From positions 24,388,551 to 24,452,550 of the forward strand of contig NC_051085.1 in the NCBI RefSeq assembly GCF_004664715.2: DNA of 64,000 nucleotides, read 5' to 3'. This stretch comes from Peromyscus leucopus (lineage: Eukaryota > Chordata > Mammalia > Rodentia > Cricetidae). The notes beneath the pieces were generated by a model, which saw only the letters and a list, made by a program, of their open reading frames with translations, was not told the origin of the DNA and did not search any database. Position numbers and translations under genes: made by a program. How positions within the stretch are numbered: position 1 is the stretch's first letter; the number at the start of each line of letters is the position of its first letter. Positions 25,206 through 36,693 of the stretch are shown piece by piece.

Positions 25206-25390
25206 GCCTTAACTTTCAAGTTGACAGCATTGAGTCATCTGAGCAGACAAACCACAATGGAGGAATTGCTTAGATTAGATTTGTCCCTAGGCATGTCTAT
25301 AAGGAGTTGTCTTATGAATTAATGTGTGAAAGTTCAGCTCATTTTAGGCAGCATAATTATTCAGGCAAATGATCTCTGATGGCATTTAAA
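25206..25390 (+). mobile_element. Partial rodent LTR-like repeat (family D)
   Basis: AACTTTCAAGTTGACAGCAT, CTATAAGGAGTTGTCTTATG and GTGTGAAAGTTCAGCTC match the 5' half of the copy at 52252-52616. It directly abuts the family E repeat. Confidence 0.5.
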
Positions 25391-25714
25391 AAAAAAAAGA
25401 TAGCTAAACACAGGTCACCAAACAAACCAAAAAACACTCAGCAAGCATCTTCCTCCACAATGCTTCAAGTTCCTGCCATGCTTGAGTTTCTACCCTGACT
25501 TCCCTCAATGAACTGAGAACTGAAAGTCTAAGATGAAATAAAACACTTTCCTTACCTAAGTTGCTTCTGGCCATGATATTTGTGATGGCCCCAGGACACT
25601 CCTGTGAACTGCTTCTTTTCAGGTGTTCGGTCATAGCAACAAGAAAAGCAACTCCCACAGCCTCTCTTTGTGACTATATTAAATGATTTTGGGGTGGGGT
25701 GGGTCAGGGGTTAC

Positions 25715-26102
25715 TGTAGCTAGAGTTTTCCTGCCTTACCCACAGTCAGGACAAATCTCTGTCACCTGCCAGTCCCACAGCCGCTCAGACCCAACCAAGT
25801 AAACACAGAGACTTATATTGCTTACAAACTGTATGGCCATGGCAGGCTTCTTGCTAACTGTTCTTATATCTTAAATTAATCCATTTTTATAAATCTATAC
25901 CTTGCCATGTGGCTCGTGTCTTACCGGCGTCTTCACATGCTGCTTGTCATGGAGGCGGCTGGCAGTGACTCCTTCTGCCTTCCTGTTCTTCCTTCTCTCC
26001 TCTCTGTTAGTCCTGCCTATACTTCCTGCCTGGCCACTGGCCAATCAGTGTTTTATTTATTGACCAATCAGAGCAATTTAACATACAGACCATCCCGCAG
26101 CA
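25715..26102 (+). mobile_element. Solo ERV LTR (family A, copy 1)
   Basis: A 388-bp element with TG...CA ends (TGTAGCTAGAG to CCCGCAGCA). Its flanks GGTTAC and GGGTAC are a 6-bp target duplication with one mismatch. Internal blocks CAGTCAGGACAAATCTCTG, CTTGCTAACTGTTCTTATAT and GACCAATCAGAGCAATTTA recur in copies 2 and 3. No internal retroviral sequence adjoins it, so it is a solo LTR left by recombination. A 6-bp duplication is usual for class II (ERVK-like) elements. Transcriptional orientation is uncertain because both strands read TG...CA; the strand given is arbitrary. Confidence 0.88.
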
Positions 26103-26104
26103 GG

Positions 26105-26885
26105 GTACAGGAGAGGTGACAAGAGATTCAGTTGGAGTTGATGTCCAGTAGTTTGTTCTCTGCCTCTCTGATCTTTCAGCTTTTACCCCAATATCTGGCT
26201 CTGGGTTTTTTTTTAATTAATAAAACCCTTAGCAATTTGTGTTACCTGGTGTTTTGTTTTTTAAGAACATTTTAAGACTTCTTCATATCTCAGTTTCACA
26301 ATTAGAAAAGTGGGACCACCCTTAATAATGTGTAGCTCACAGGCTTATCACAATAATCACATGATCTAGATGGTACAATGCCAAATATATTTTAAATTTT
26401 ACTATATGCTAGCTACATATTCATGGGCTCATGTTTTTCTTAGTTTCTTGATTTTATTTTCCTGTTACCATTAGTTTGAAGTAAAAATTAATTTCAAAAC
26501 TTCCTTATGTGTTATTTGACTCAACTCTTGACTACAATCACGAGTCCCATACTTCTCTGTGTCTCTCAAGGTCCTTTGCACTTACATTATTTAAGACCTT
26601 TCCTTTTACTTATATTATTACCATGTTCAGTGTCTTTCAAAATGTAGGTGTTCAACACCAATATTAATGAGAATTTTAAAAGCTTACACCTCAGTTTAAA
26701 ATGCAGCAGCCCAAGTGTAAATGGCTGACCCACACCAGAGGAATAAGGGTCTGATATGGCAAGGTGTTGAGTGGGAGGACTGGGCATAAGAAACAAAGGC
26801 GACAAAGACAATAGCTGGGACCATGAGGTCTTGCATAAGCTGATGAGTTTTGCCAAGTGAGTGTATTAAGAGGAACAGCGTTAGT
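26105..26885. other. Unassigned DNA
   Basis: No gene or confident repeat was recognised. Confidence 0.35.
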
Positions 26886-26887
26886 CC

Positions 26888-27045
26888 AGAGGAAGTGGTA
26901 CATACCTTTGATCCCAGCACTTGGGAGATAAAGGCAGGCTGATCTCTGAGTTCAAGGCCAGCCTGGTCTACAGAGTGGGTTCCAGGACAACCAGAGCTAA
27001 CAGAGAAACCCTGTCTCAAAAAAACAAAACACATAAACAAACAGA
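26888..27045 (+). mobile_element. B1 SINE
   Basis: GTGGTACATACCTTTGATCC, CCAGCACTTGGGAG, TTCAAGGCCAGCCTGGTCTA and GAGAAACCCTGTCTCAAAAA give a B1 with moderate divergence and an A-rich tail. A 130-codon minus frame across it is spurious. Confidence 0.93.
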
Positions 27046-27059
27046 AAATACAATATCTT

Positions 27060-27425
27060 TTATACCGTTTGTAGGGGGGAAGAGGCAAGGTTGGCAGAGA
27101 AGTAAATCAGACAGTGAAGGCAAGGAGAACCTGGGAATCTCAGACATGACTTTGAACTGATAACCACAGCCCAGGGGGAAGAGTCTGGTCCCTCAAAGCT
27201 ACAAATTGACTCCTACAAGGTACAGGCTCTAGCATCAGACTGTTGTTCCAAGTCCCGTCCTAGACAAGGACGTAGACCAAATTTCCCCTTGTCCTTTTTC
27301 CAGGGCCTCTGAGAAAGTCTTGGTTTGGCCTGGCTCCCAACAAATGCTAACAACATAAATTCTTTTATCTGGAAGAGAAATTTCCAGTTTTTGGCAACTG
27401 AAGTATTGAGGGAGTTCCATCATGG
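27060..27425. other. Unassigned DNA
   Basis: No gene or confident repeat was recognised. Confidence 0.35.
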
Positions 27426-27429
27426 ATAT

Positions 27430-27548
27430 CAGTAGTCATCGCACAGAAGTTCAGATGGTTGTGAGTCACCAAATGTGGGTGCTGGGAATCAAACCCAGGT
27501 CCTTTGCATCCAAGGTAAGTACCACCAAAGCATCTCTGCAGCCCTTCT
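27430..27548 (-). mobile_element. B2 SINE 5' part, minus strand
   Basis: GTGAGTCACCAAATGTGGGT, GCTGGGAATCAAACCCAGGT (reversed B box) and CATCTCTGCAGCCC (reversed start) identify a truncated B2 in reverse. The 3' portion is absent or decayed. Confidence 0.85.
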
Positions 27549-27559
27549 TATTTATTTAT

Positions 27560-27808
27560 TTCCCAGCATACAAAGAAACACATACCCACTGTGGCTTTTG
27601 TATCCATATATTTGAACCATTATCCTTGGTTCTTTGTTGTCCCCCCACCACAGCTTTTCCCACCCTTTCCTAGTGGCCCATCTTCACAGATAATTTTCCC
27701 CCTTTTTTGCTTTTCTGACAATAGATGCCTTTGCCTTCTCTTGTTCCCTTATTCCTCCTCTCTTCCTTCCCTCTCAAATCTCTCTCTCTCTCTGTTTTTC
27801 TCTCTCTC

Positions 27809-27897
<89 letters not shown>

Positions 27898-28115
27898 TTA
27901 AATCTAGATTCTGAATATGAAAGAAAATGTGATATTTGCCTTTCTGTGTCTGGCTTATTTCACTTAACATAAATGTGCTCCAGTTCCATGCATTTTTCTG
28001 CAAATGTCATGATTTCGTTTGTCTCTACAGCTGAATAAAATTCCATTGTATATATACCTAGCCAATTTACCGTTCTTTGATGTGAGGAGATCTATGCCGC
28101 TGTATAAATTATACA
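27560..28115 (-). mobile_element. L1 ORF2/3' fragment, minus strand
   Basis: CTTTCTGTGTCTGGCTTATT, CACTTAACATAAATGTGCTC, CAGTTCCATGCATTTTTCTG and TTCCATTGTATATATACC match the reversed end of L1 ORF2 as seen in many mammalian L1s. The fragment is old and truncated, and a compound (CA)n(GA)n microsatellite sits in it. Confidence 0.8.
27812..27892 (+). repeat. Compound (CA)n-(GA)n microsatellite
   Basis: (CA)n at 27812-27840 is followed by TACGA and (GA)n to 27892. A short (TC)n run lies just upstream at about 27780-27808, so the strand switches from pyrimidine-rich to purine-rich. Confidence 0.97.
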
Positions 28116-28119
28116 ACTA

Positions 28120-30970
28120 TGTAGTGTATATTCTGAAAGAATAAATTGAATTTCTAAAATATCCTCAGTGCTTTCCTTGAGTTAAATTGTAAGCAATTCT
28201 CTTTACTTTTCAAGCCTACAGAACATGTTCTGTGGTTTTGATAAGGTAAAAGAATACTGAAGACGTAGATATGACTAGAATGTATATGAAGAGTCTTGAC
28301 AAACAAACAACAATGCCTGCCTCTCATGGAAAGTGTGCTTAATGCATTGTTTTCAAAAATTGCTTATATTGTCATCTGGAACTGGAGAGGGTCACTAGCT
28401 CCCTTCTACTTAAAATTTTCTGTTTCAGACGCTTCCCCTAAAGGAGAAGGAAGCACCCTGGAGATTTCTAGGGCCCCAGCAGCTAAAAGTAACTAACTCC
28501 CTTAAGTGTTTAGATTATGCTACTATTTGCATAAGTATTTTGGAGGATGGTTTCTTTGTATCTCTCCCAATATTAGATTGACACATTAAACTGACTAATG
28601 GTAAAATATAAACATTCTATAAAGTTTACATCCATTTTCAACTGTGGTGCTGAGTTGACAGCATCTGTTGTCTGAAGCTTTTCTCCAAGTTTAATTTTCA
28701 GCCACTTGAGTTACGAGAACTTGGCACCCAATCAGGGACTCGTCATGTCTGTAAGAGAGAAGGCCTGAGGTTTGGAAAAGAGTCACCTCCAGTTTAAGTC
28801 AGTGAGCCAGAGGGTAAGTGTGGAAAAAAAGAAACTACAAAAGCAAATGTAAAAACACAGATTAAGTTAGGACAGGCAAAGGGACAGCCAGGCACCAACC
28901 AAGGTGTTCATCCACAGTGTTGGCCTGTTGCTTCTCAACTTCCGACTCTATAGGTTCACGGCACAAGCCATGTCTTCCACAGATGGTTAACTTTATTTAT
29001 ATGTGGCGATGTTCAGCCTGAAGCATCAACAGAGCACAAGGAGGGACAACTCCAGACAGCAGGCTGCTGAACAAGCACATGGATGTTCCGCAAGGGAGAT
29101 AAGAAATTGTGGAGATTGGGTGGTCTCTGAGCAAGGTAGTTCAGTGAGTAGGGCAAGAAACACTAGGTGTAACTTAATATAACACACTGTCTCATACAGA
29201 CAAGACCCGCTTCTGATCCCACATGAAGATCAAATTGCCTCTCCATCCACAGAAGGACAGCATTCACAGCTTTGTGGGAAGCCTCAGCAAGCAGCTATGC
29301 ATGAGGTCTTATCAGGTCAAAGGGAGGAGACCAAAAGATTCCAGACCCTCTGGTTGTTAAGCCTTTATAAGAACCACAGGAGGTGGGGGTGGGGGTAAGG
29401 AGAAGGGACTAAAGAGTTTTAAGGGAAAAAATATATATATATTTCCTTTGAGAACATAATCCAAGATTTATTTTCTGAAATAAAACCTGGAAGAAAAAAC
29501 AATAAACATACATTAAACGATTAATGACTAAATAGCACTTGGGGATTTAACTGTATTTTTCTTCCTATAATAAGGTTATCCAGCCAAAGCCAGAATACTA
29601 AGAAAGACTAATTACAAATGAAATTGAGCCCACTAAGTATTTAATTCACTCCTGTCAAATTTATGTAGTATATTATACTGGGTTACATTAGAAGAAAAAT
29701 AAATAAATAAATAGAATTAAAATAAATCTATTAACCCACCCCCCTCTGCACACAAAAGCTGTTAAGAAATGGAAGGGAAAAAAAACTTAGCATTACGAAA
29801 CAATCCACCCAGTAAAATCTCTATAAACCCACATTTATAATGACCCTATACTAGATAAGTCTTCCTTACATGATACTAACTGAGGCTAAAATAAGCCACA
29901 TACCGAGTCTGTGCTTTGTTTCAGCTTTCCTCATAAAAACTTGAACTTAGAACTTTCAGTTGTAAACTCTACTTGGGTTCCAAGCTGCAGAATTTTTCTA
30001 AAGTCCATTTGTTTTGCATGGCAGGGAGGTGAATACCTCTGTCCCGCTTCATCGGTGCCTTGGGACAGATTCCTTCACAGCCCCAAATGTTTTCCTATTA
30101 CCTGACATTGGTCTCGTGCTGTCTTCAATTTTAGGCCCTTTAGGTTGATGACTCTGTCTTTGGTGGCTTATCCTTTCTGTGGTGGTCTAATCCTCTGTAA
30201 ATAATTGTGCTTGCTACCACTAGACACTCCCATTGAGTTTTCCCTTAAAAGACAGAGTTACTTAAAGGGAACCTTACAGATGATGGACAGCAGAGCAGGA
30301 CCTCGTGAACTGGTTTCTGTGAGTGTCATTGCTGAACTCCCAATTTTGGAGAAGTGGACCAGAACAAGACAAAAGTCACACCCAAATATGGTTTGTTTCT
30401 TAGGATGTTGGATTAAAGTCCAAGTTGTGTTGTCAGAACCCCCAAATCAGGTCAAAAGTGACAAATCTGTTAAATACTGTGGTTTGGGAGTTTTGAGGTG
30501 GAATAGCTTGTTTCATTGAGTTCACCCCTTGTTGGAGTGTTGAGGATACAGGTAGAGTTTGTCAACTAGTAGAGTCTTCAGTGAATATTACATAAACAAG
30601 TTTTTTTTTTTTAGCAAGAATTCAAGCTGTGTTTTCAAGGCTGATCTGGCATCAGAAACACTAAAAGACATTTTATATGAATTAAAACATGAATCATTCT
30701 TTTTCATAGTATTGCCTTCTCACAAGAAAGGCTAGTACATCTGCATCTGTTCAAGATCCAGAGCTTAGTTGGGTTTCCGATGCCCTGCTGGGTTTGAGAC
30801 CTTATGTATTCCCAAATACCAGATAGATTCCTGAAAGGTGCCATGTTGAACTTCTGCTAAGTGTCTGGTGTTCCTCTGGTATGTGATTCAAAAAAAGGGC
30901 CTAGAATCTCAGTCCAGGGCCCTCTTAGTTCATCAGTACACAGACCTGTAAATGAGAAAAGTCTCTTGGG
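28120..30970. other. Unassigned DNA
   Basis: No gene was recognised. A 104-codon plus frame at 30205-30519 and several shorter frames have no recognisable domain. A poly-T run lies at 30601-30613 and an AT-rich stretch at about 29430-29720. Confidence 0.35.
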
Positions 30971-30982
30971 ACTGTTTTGGAG

Positions 30983-31158
30983 CAGTGGTTCTCAACATGT
31001 TGCTCACCTAAGACCACCTGCATATCAGATATTTACATTAAGATTCATAACAGTAGCAAATTTACAGTTATGAAGTAGCAAGGAAAATAATCCTATGGTT
31101 GAGAGTCACCACAACATGTATTAAAGGGTCACAGCATTAGGAAGGTTAAGAACCACTG
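30983..31158. mobile_element. Miniature hAT-Charlie DNA transposon (URR1-like)
   Basis: The 176-bp element starts CAGTGGTTCTCAAC and ends TTAAGAACCACTG, an inverted terminal repeat of hAT/Charlie type. Flanks TTTTGGAG (30975-30982) and TTTTAGAG (31159-31166) are an 8-bp target duplication with one mismatch, as expected for hAT. It has no transposase, so it is a non-autonomous relic. Confidence 0.9.
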
Positions 31159-31257
31159 TTTTAGAGAAACATCCAAACACTTGGTCTTCTCCTAAGAGAT
31201 TCTGGTTAATTGGCTTGGATAGAACCCCAGGGCAGTACACTTTAAGAGGTTCTGGAA

Positions 31258-31530
31258 CGAACTAGGGGGATACACCAGTGGATAAGAATACGTACTGTGC
31301 AAACAAGAGAACCTGGGTCCTGATCCTTATACCTATGTCAAAAGCTGGGTGTGGCCACACACATGCATACCTGTAATGCCAGCAAAATGACAGACCCAGG
31401 CAAGAGGATCACCTGGGGACTAGATGTCTTCTTTGACAGGGTGACAGTGCAGGACATGAAACTTATCCTTCTGGCCTCTGCATAGGCAAATGCACTTCAC
31501 ACACATACACACAGACATATGATGTCTAAT
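31258..31530 (+). mobile_element. B4/B2-related composite SINE
   Basis: GGGATACACCAGTGGATAAG and GAGAACCTGGGTCCTGATC (tRNA-like part) are followed by GCTGGGTGTGGCCACACACA and CTGTAATGCCAGC (B1-like part) and a CA-rich end. The composite order suggests the B4/RSINE group. Confidence 0.65.
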
Positions 31531-31534
31531 AAGC

Positions 31535-32045
31535 AATTACATGGCCTGGAATCAATCATGGCATTTAAGTCTCAGACCAATGTGTTGAACAAATTAGCAA
31601 AGTGTTCGAATTCAGGGAAAGAAGTAGAATAGGTATGAGAGCCTTTCTGCTAGGAGCAAGGTCCATGTCATAGCAAAAGAAGTAGCACCTGGGAGCGTGT
31701 TAAAATGCAGGACACCAAGACCCAAACTAGCATTTTCAAAACAGACTCTGGCACGTTACCAGATGTGCCCAGGATCTGTACAAATGCAAATTTATAGGTT
31801 GTGCTAGCAGAAGACACATATTTGTGATGCCTCTCACATCAGCAAATGAGTCCTTCCTGCACCTGACTGCATGGTGTAGGGAAGAGATTGTATCACTTAG
31901 TTTCAGTAGAAAACCTCTCTTAGGTTAATTAATATATATGGTTTAAGTGGAACTATCTTACCTAATCTCCCCATCTGAGATTCTTCAACCAAATTGGTAA
32001 ACAGAACATATTGTAGAGAACTTAAAACAACAATAGAATATGAGA
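31535..32045. other. Unassigned DNA
   Basis: No gene or confident repeat was recognised. Confidence 0.35.
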
Positions 32046-32049
32046 GATC

Positions 32050-32050
<1 letters not shown>

Positions 32051-32141
<91 letters not shown>
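32051..32141 (+). repeat. Compound (TG)n-(GA)n microsatellite
   Basis: (TG)n at 32051-32087 passes without a break into (GA)n at 32087-32141. It is the same type of junction as at 27812-27892 but with TG in place of CA. Confidence 0.97.
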
Positions 32142-32144
<3 letters not shown>

Positions 32145-32145
<1 letters not shown>

Positions 32146-32870
32146 TCTAAACTTGTGTATCCATCTTAGCTGCCTAAAATAGACTGGATCCTCCTACATC
32201 AACTAACAAGCAAGACAACTCCTCACAGACATGCGGCCATTCCCATCTGCAAAATTCTTCAGTTGAGATGATGCTAGGTTGCTGTGAATTGAAAATTAAA
32301 AACTAACCATTACAATGAATAAGGAGGACAGTAGAAAGTTTCAATAACTTGACAAATGAGAATTCCATGCATTGGTGAGGGTATATTAAGACTCAAAGCT
32401 TGTGTTTTGTTATTACAAGTATGAACTGCTATAATTTTTTAACAATATGACAATATATAGAAAAAGTCTTAATATATTCTTAAATTTGTATAGCATATCT
32501 ATAATACACTGATGTATCATTGTGTAAGGGCTAGTAGGGAGGACATGATCAGGATTATATTTTGAAAAAAATTACTTTGGCTTAAAGTAGGGACTATAAT
32601 GGTGGATGTAGGCTGAAAGAAAATAGGTTAATAATAGTCTGTTTGAGAAATTCCACATTTCTAATCTAAGGGGAAAAAAACAAACAAACAAACAGGACAT
32701 TGGAATTGGGCCACAGTTGTGCCTAGCTTCTTTGAGACTAATACACTTCTACTCTTGCCTCAGATTTACCAAATTTAATAAATGGAAAAAGGGGTACTTA
32801 CCGACTGGGAATTACACACATATCTGTCATAGTTGTGTTTACAATAGTGAAAACTTTAAAGCACCTAAAT
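32145..32870. other. Unassigned DNA
   Basis: No gene or confident repeat was recognised. Confidence 0.35.
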
Positions 32871-32872
32871 AT

Positions 32873-33013
32873 GAGGCTGGAGATGTGGCTCAGTAGTTAA
32901 GAGCACTAGCTGCTCTTGCAGAAGACCAAAGTTGTCTTCCCAATATCCCATATAGGGCAGCTCATAAGCCGCCTACAACTGCAGCTTCAGAGGATCTACC
33001 ACCTTCTTCTAGC

Positions 33014-33070
<57 letters not shown>

Positions 33071-33090
33071 TAAAAAACTAAGATAGATCT
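32873..33090 (+). mobile_element. B2 SINE with expanded (CA)n
   Basis: GGCTGGAGATGTGGCTCAGT, TTAAGAGCACTAGCTGCTCT and the B2 middle run into a (CA)n tract at 33016-33067, then AATAAAAAAC. The CA tract appears to have expanded from the CA-rich 3' part of the B2. Confidence 0.92.
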
Positions 33091-33254
33091 TAAGAAAAAG
33101 AACAAAGGTACAAAGCATGAAAATGATAAAACACTGATTTGAGTGATAAGTTTATGTCCATTATTCACATTTAGTGGCTTTTAATATTATTGAATGGTAA
33201 TGCAATCACATATAACAAAAGATGCACAAAGTAGGCCAGAGAATATATGTCAGT

Positions 33255-33395
33255 GTTGAAAATGTTTGCTGTGCAAGTGTGAAGATCAGAAGTCCAGTTC
33301 ATTGAACCCACATAAATTCCAGGTGAACATGATGGCCTGTCCTATCTGTAACTTCAGTATTTATAAGGAGAAAACAGGAGATTCCAAGAGCAAGC
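33255..33395 (+). mobile_element. Diverged B4-like SINE fragment
   Basis: GCTGTGCAAGTGTGAAGATC, TTGAACCCACATAAATTCC and TATCTGTAACTTCAGTATTT give a weak match to the composite B4 layout. The family call is tentative. Confidence 0.45.
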
Positions 33396-33441
33396 TAACA
33401 TCTAAGCCTTAAACAAATAATAATTTATAAGTTTGACATAT

Positions 33442-33852
33442 GTTCCAGTTTGCTTTCTATTGTCATGATAAAGAACGTAATCAAAAGCAACTGGGGAAGA
33501 AAATATTCATTTCACTCTGTAGACTGCAGTCCATCACTGAGAGAAGTCAGGGCAGGAACTCAAGGCAGAAACCTGAAGGCAGGAACTCAAGGCAGGAACT
33601 GAAGCAGAAACCATGGAGGGATGCTGTTTGTTGATTTGCTCCCTGTGGCTTGCTAATCCTTTATTTTACAAACCAGGACCACTGCCCAGGGATAGTACAG
33701 CTCCTAGCTAGCTGGTTCCTCCCACATCAATTATTGTTAAGAAAATGCCATATAGACTTGCCTATAGGCTAATCTGATGGAGGCATTTTCTTAATTGAGG
33801 TTTCTTTTTTCATATAACTCTAGCTTGTGTTAAGTCGACAAAAAACTAACCA
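33442..33852 (-). mobile_element. Rodent LTR-like repeat (family D), reversed
   Basis: TTGCTTTCTATTGTCATGAT, AATCAAAAGCAACTGGGG, CAGTCCATCACTGAGAGAAG, AACCAGGACCACTGCCCAGG and TCTAGCTTGTGTTAAGTCGAC are the reverse complement of the repeat at 52252-52616. A small internal duplication of GGCAGGAACTCAAGGCAG units lies at about 33550-33612. I know this as a common rodent interspersed repeat but do not assign a library name. Confidence 0.7.
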
Positions 33853-33859
33853 ACATATA

Positions 33860-34425
33860 TGTGTATAGTCATTCAATTAATATTTATGGATAACTACAAA
33901 GAATTAGAATTAGCTTTATTTTATCTATATATAATATTAGCAAAACCCTATGGTCAGAATTGTGCAGACACCTTTGCATGGTCTCCAAAATCACCTGAGT
34001 GCTGATTTCTGACTAACTCCTTTCCCATGGTCATGACCATGATTCAGCCGTTCTGAACACTGGTCAGTCTCTGAAGAAACAAGATGTCTGATGATTTGTC
34101 CTTTTAGAAAATAAAAATTACTTCATAGTTTACAACTAAGAAAAGCTATGGTTTCCCCTCCACCCTGACCCTCTTCTTATGTAAGGACAGTTCAGATCTT
34201 CTGAATCGCTGTTAAAATAATCAGTTGTCTCTTTAGTTACCTGATATCAGATACTGAGCATTTACCGCCCTTACTTTCTCCCAGTGGGGCTCTGTGAGCA
34301 ACTCTTTAAAGAGATTTAAACTCTGTTCTCCCATTTGACATTCACATACACATTCCAGGGAAGACTGAGCCAATGGTAGGGTAGGCTCATGTGCTTATTT
34401 CAAATTCACTGAGTCTGAAATAGAG
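33860..34425. other. Unassigned DNA
   Basis: No gene or confident repeat was recognised. Confidence 0.35.
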
Positions 34426-34429
34426 GTTG

Positions 34430-34815
34430 TCAGCTGTTCTGTTGCTGTAATAGAAACACTTCAACCAAAAGCAAATTATGGGAGAAAAGGATTTATTTGG
34501 CTTACACTTCTGGGTCAGAGTCTTTTATTGACAGATGCTACAACAGGAACTCAAGCATGATCTTGGAGCATACATCACAGAGGATGCTGCTTAGTGGCTG
34601 ACTTGGTGGCAGGTCCACGTGTAGCTAGCTTTCCTATACAGCTCAGAGTCACCTGCCCAGGTAATGCTGCTGCCCACAGTAACTTGGGCTCTTCTAAATC
34701 AATTAACAATCAACATAGTCTCCCACAGATTTGCTTACAGGTCAATCAGATCTGGACACTCCCTTAATTGTGACATGATTTTCATATGACTCTGCTGTGT
34801 CCAGCTAGACTAACT
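34430..34815 (-). mobile_element. Rodent LTR-like repeat (family D), reversed, diverged
   Basis: TCTGTTGCTGTAATAGAAAC, CAACCAAAAGCAAATTATGG, GAGTCACCTGCCCAGG and CTCTGCTGTGTCCAGCTAGAC follow the same order as the copy at 33442, in the same orientation and about 1 kb away. It is more diverged. Confidence 0.65.
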
Positions 34816-34819
34816 AGGA

Positions 34820-35505
34820 TATCAGCTATTTAACTTATGGCAATGAATGACCTCACAATAACAAGTGACTTCTTAAAGAAGTTATAGATAGGAGATACCC
34901 TGATATTATTATTCAATGTATACATAAATCACAGCACCACACTGAGTCCCACTCATATGTACAACAATTACAGGTTGAATAAAAGTAGAATAATACATTG
35001 TAAGGTAACAGTTAAAACAGTTCTTATTTTGTGTTTTCCTTTTGTGCTATTAGAGTACTCTAAAAAAATTAATATTATGGGGCTTTTTGCCTGCTAAGAT
35101 TTACATGGAAAAATAAACATGTGGGGCAAAATTACTAACCCATGTCAGAACAATAAAATATAAACAGTGCTAACAGAGAGATTCATCAAATCTGAAAAAA
35201 AAAATGGAGAACAAGTGATTTTTTTTAAGAGCCTTGTAAAAATACTGGACTTCAGATAGTGGATAGTTAGGGGCCAGTGCAGTGTGATGCAATCTGCTGG
35301 TAACCTGCAGCACTGGATGCTAAGGAGAAAGAAAGCTGTCCTTGTGGAGAGGCTGGATGGAACCCAGAGGCACCGAGTGGTAATGACAGAATGCACATGG
35401 AGGTAGAGACCTGAAGCAGAGGTGAAAAGTCCTAAGACAAAGGCTCACAACTTGTCTTGACAGCTCTCCATAGAGAAACTGAGTGCATAGCACAGGCTCA
35501 GTAAC
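34820..35505. other. Unassigned DNA
   Basis: No gene or confident repeat was recognised. Confidence 0.35.
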
Positions 35506-35509
35506 ATAA

Positions 35510-35595
35510 ATTTCTTATCCCAGCACTCCAGAAACTGAGGCAGGAGGATAAAACATTTGAGGCCAGCCCAGGCTAGACAGTGAGTCCTTTTCTCA

Positions 35596-35629
<34 letters not shown>

Positions 35630-35645
35630 GTAATAATAATAATAC
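35510..35645 (+). mobile_element. Degenerate B1 fragment ending in (AAT)n
   Basis: TTATCCCAGCACTCCAGAAA, CTGAGGCAGGAGGATAAAAC and GAGGCCAGCCCAGGCTAGAC are B1-like, and the tail has become an (AAT)n microsatellite (35596-35643) with one AGT break. The microsatellite probably grew from the A-rich tail. Confidence 0.75.
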
Positions 35646-35714
35646 ATTATTGATAATTATTTATTAATCATTATTATTAATTACAATAAAGAGCAATATA
35701 CTGAATTTAGAGGA

Positions 35715-35728
35715 ATAAAACATGTCTT
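35715..35728 (+). repeat. Target-site duplication of the full-length L1 (3' side)
   Basis: ATAAAACATGTCTT here is repeated exactly at 42316-42329. The two copies bracket the L1 and fix both insertion boundaries. Confidence 0.95.
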
Positions 35729-36693
35729 TTTTTTCTTTTTTAAAATGTTTATTTTATTTTATTTTACAATACTATTCAGGTCTACATAACAGCCACAGAT
35801 TCACAATTTCTCCCTCTTCCTGCTCCCCTCCCCTTCCCCCCAGCTCACCCCACATTCCCACCACCTCCAGATCAAGGCCTCCCCCGAGGACTGAGGTCGA
35901 CCTGGTAGACTCAGTCCAGGCAGGTCCAGTCCCCTCCTCCCAGATTGAGCCAAGCGTCCCTGCATAAGTCCCAGGTTTCAAACAGCTAACTCATGCAACT
36001 AGCCCAGGACCTGGTACCACTGCCTAGATGTCTCCCAAACAGATCAAGCCAATCAACTGTCTCACCTATTTAGAGGGCCTGATCCAGTTGGGGGCCCCTC
36101 AGCCTTTGGTTCATAGTTCATGTGTTTCCATTCCTTTGGCTATTTGTCCCTGTGCTTTATCCAACCTTGGTTTCAACAATTCTCGCTCATATAAACCCTA
36201 CTCTTTCTCGCTAATTAGACTCCCAGCATTCTACCCGGGGCCTAGCCGTGGATGTCTGCATCCAGATTCCTCAATCCTTGGATGGGGTTTCTGGCACAAC
36301 TATTAGGGTGTTTGGCCATCCCATCACCAGAGTAGGTCAGTCCCGGCTGTCTCTCGGCCATTGCCAGCAGTCTTTTGTGGGGGTATCTTTGTGGTTTTCT
36401 GTGGACCTCTTTAGCACTTTGTTTCTTCCTTTTCTCATGTGGTCTTCATTTACCATGGTCTCCTAGTCCTTGTTCTCCCTCTCTGTTCTTGATCCAGCTG
36501 GGATCTCCTACTCCCACAGGCTCTCTTTCCCTTGACCCTCGCCCTTCATTGCTCCCACTCATGTCCAGGCTGTTCATGTAGATCCCATTCATTTCTTGAT
36601 CATTGGGTGATCCCCATGTCTTTCTTGGGGACCTGTTTTCCAGGTAGCCTCACTGGTGATGTGAGTAGCAGTCCAATCATCCTTGTTCCACAT
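35729..36693 (-). other. L1 3' UTR with G-rich tract
   Basis: About 965 bp follow the ORF2 stop. On the minus strand the segment complementary to 35808-35866 is a run of G-rich blocks (GGGGGAAGGGGAGGGGAGC in its core). This is the polypurine, quadruplex-prone motif known from many mammalian L1 3' UTRs. It ends in AAATAAACATTTTAAAAAAG and a short A-tract. Frames on the plus strand (60-92 codons) are spurious. Confidence 0.85.
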
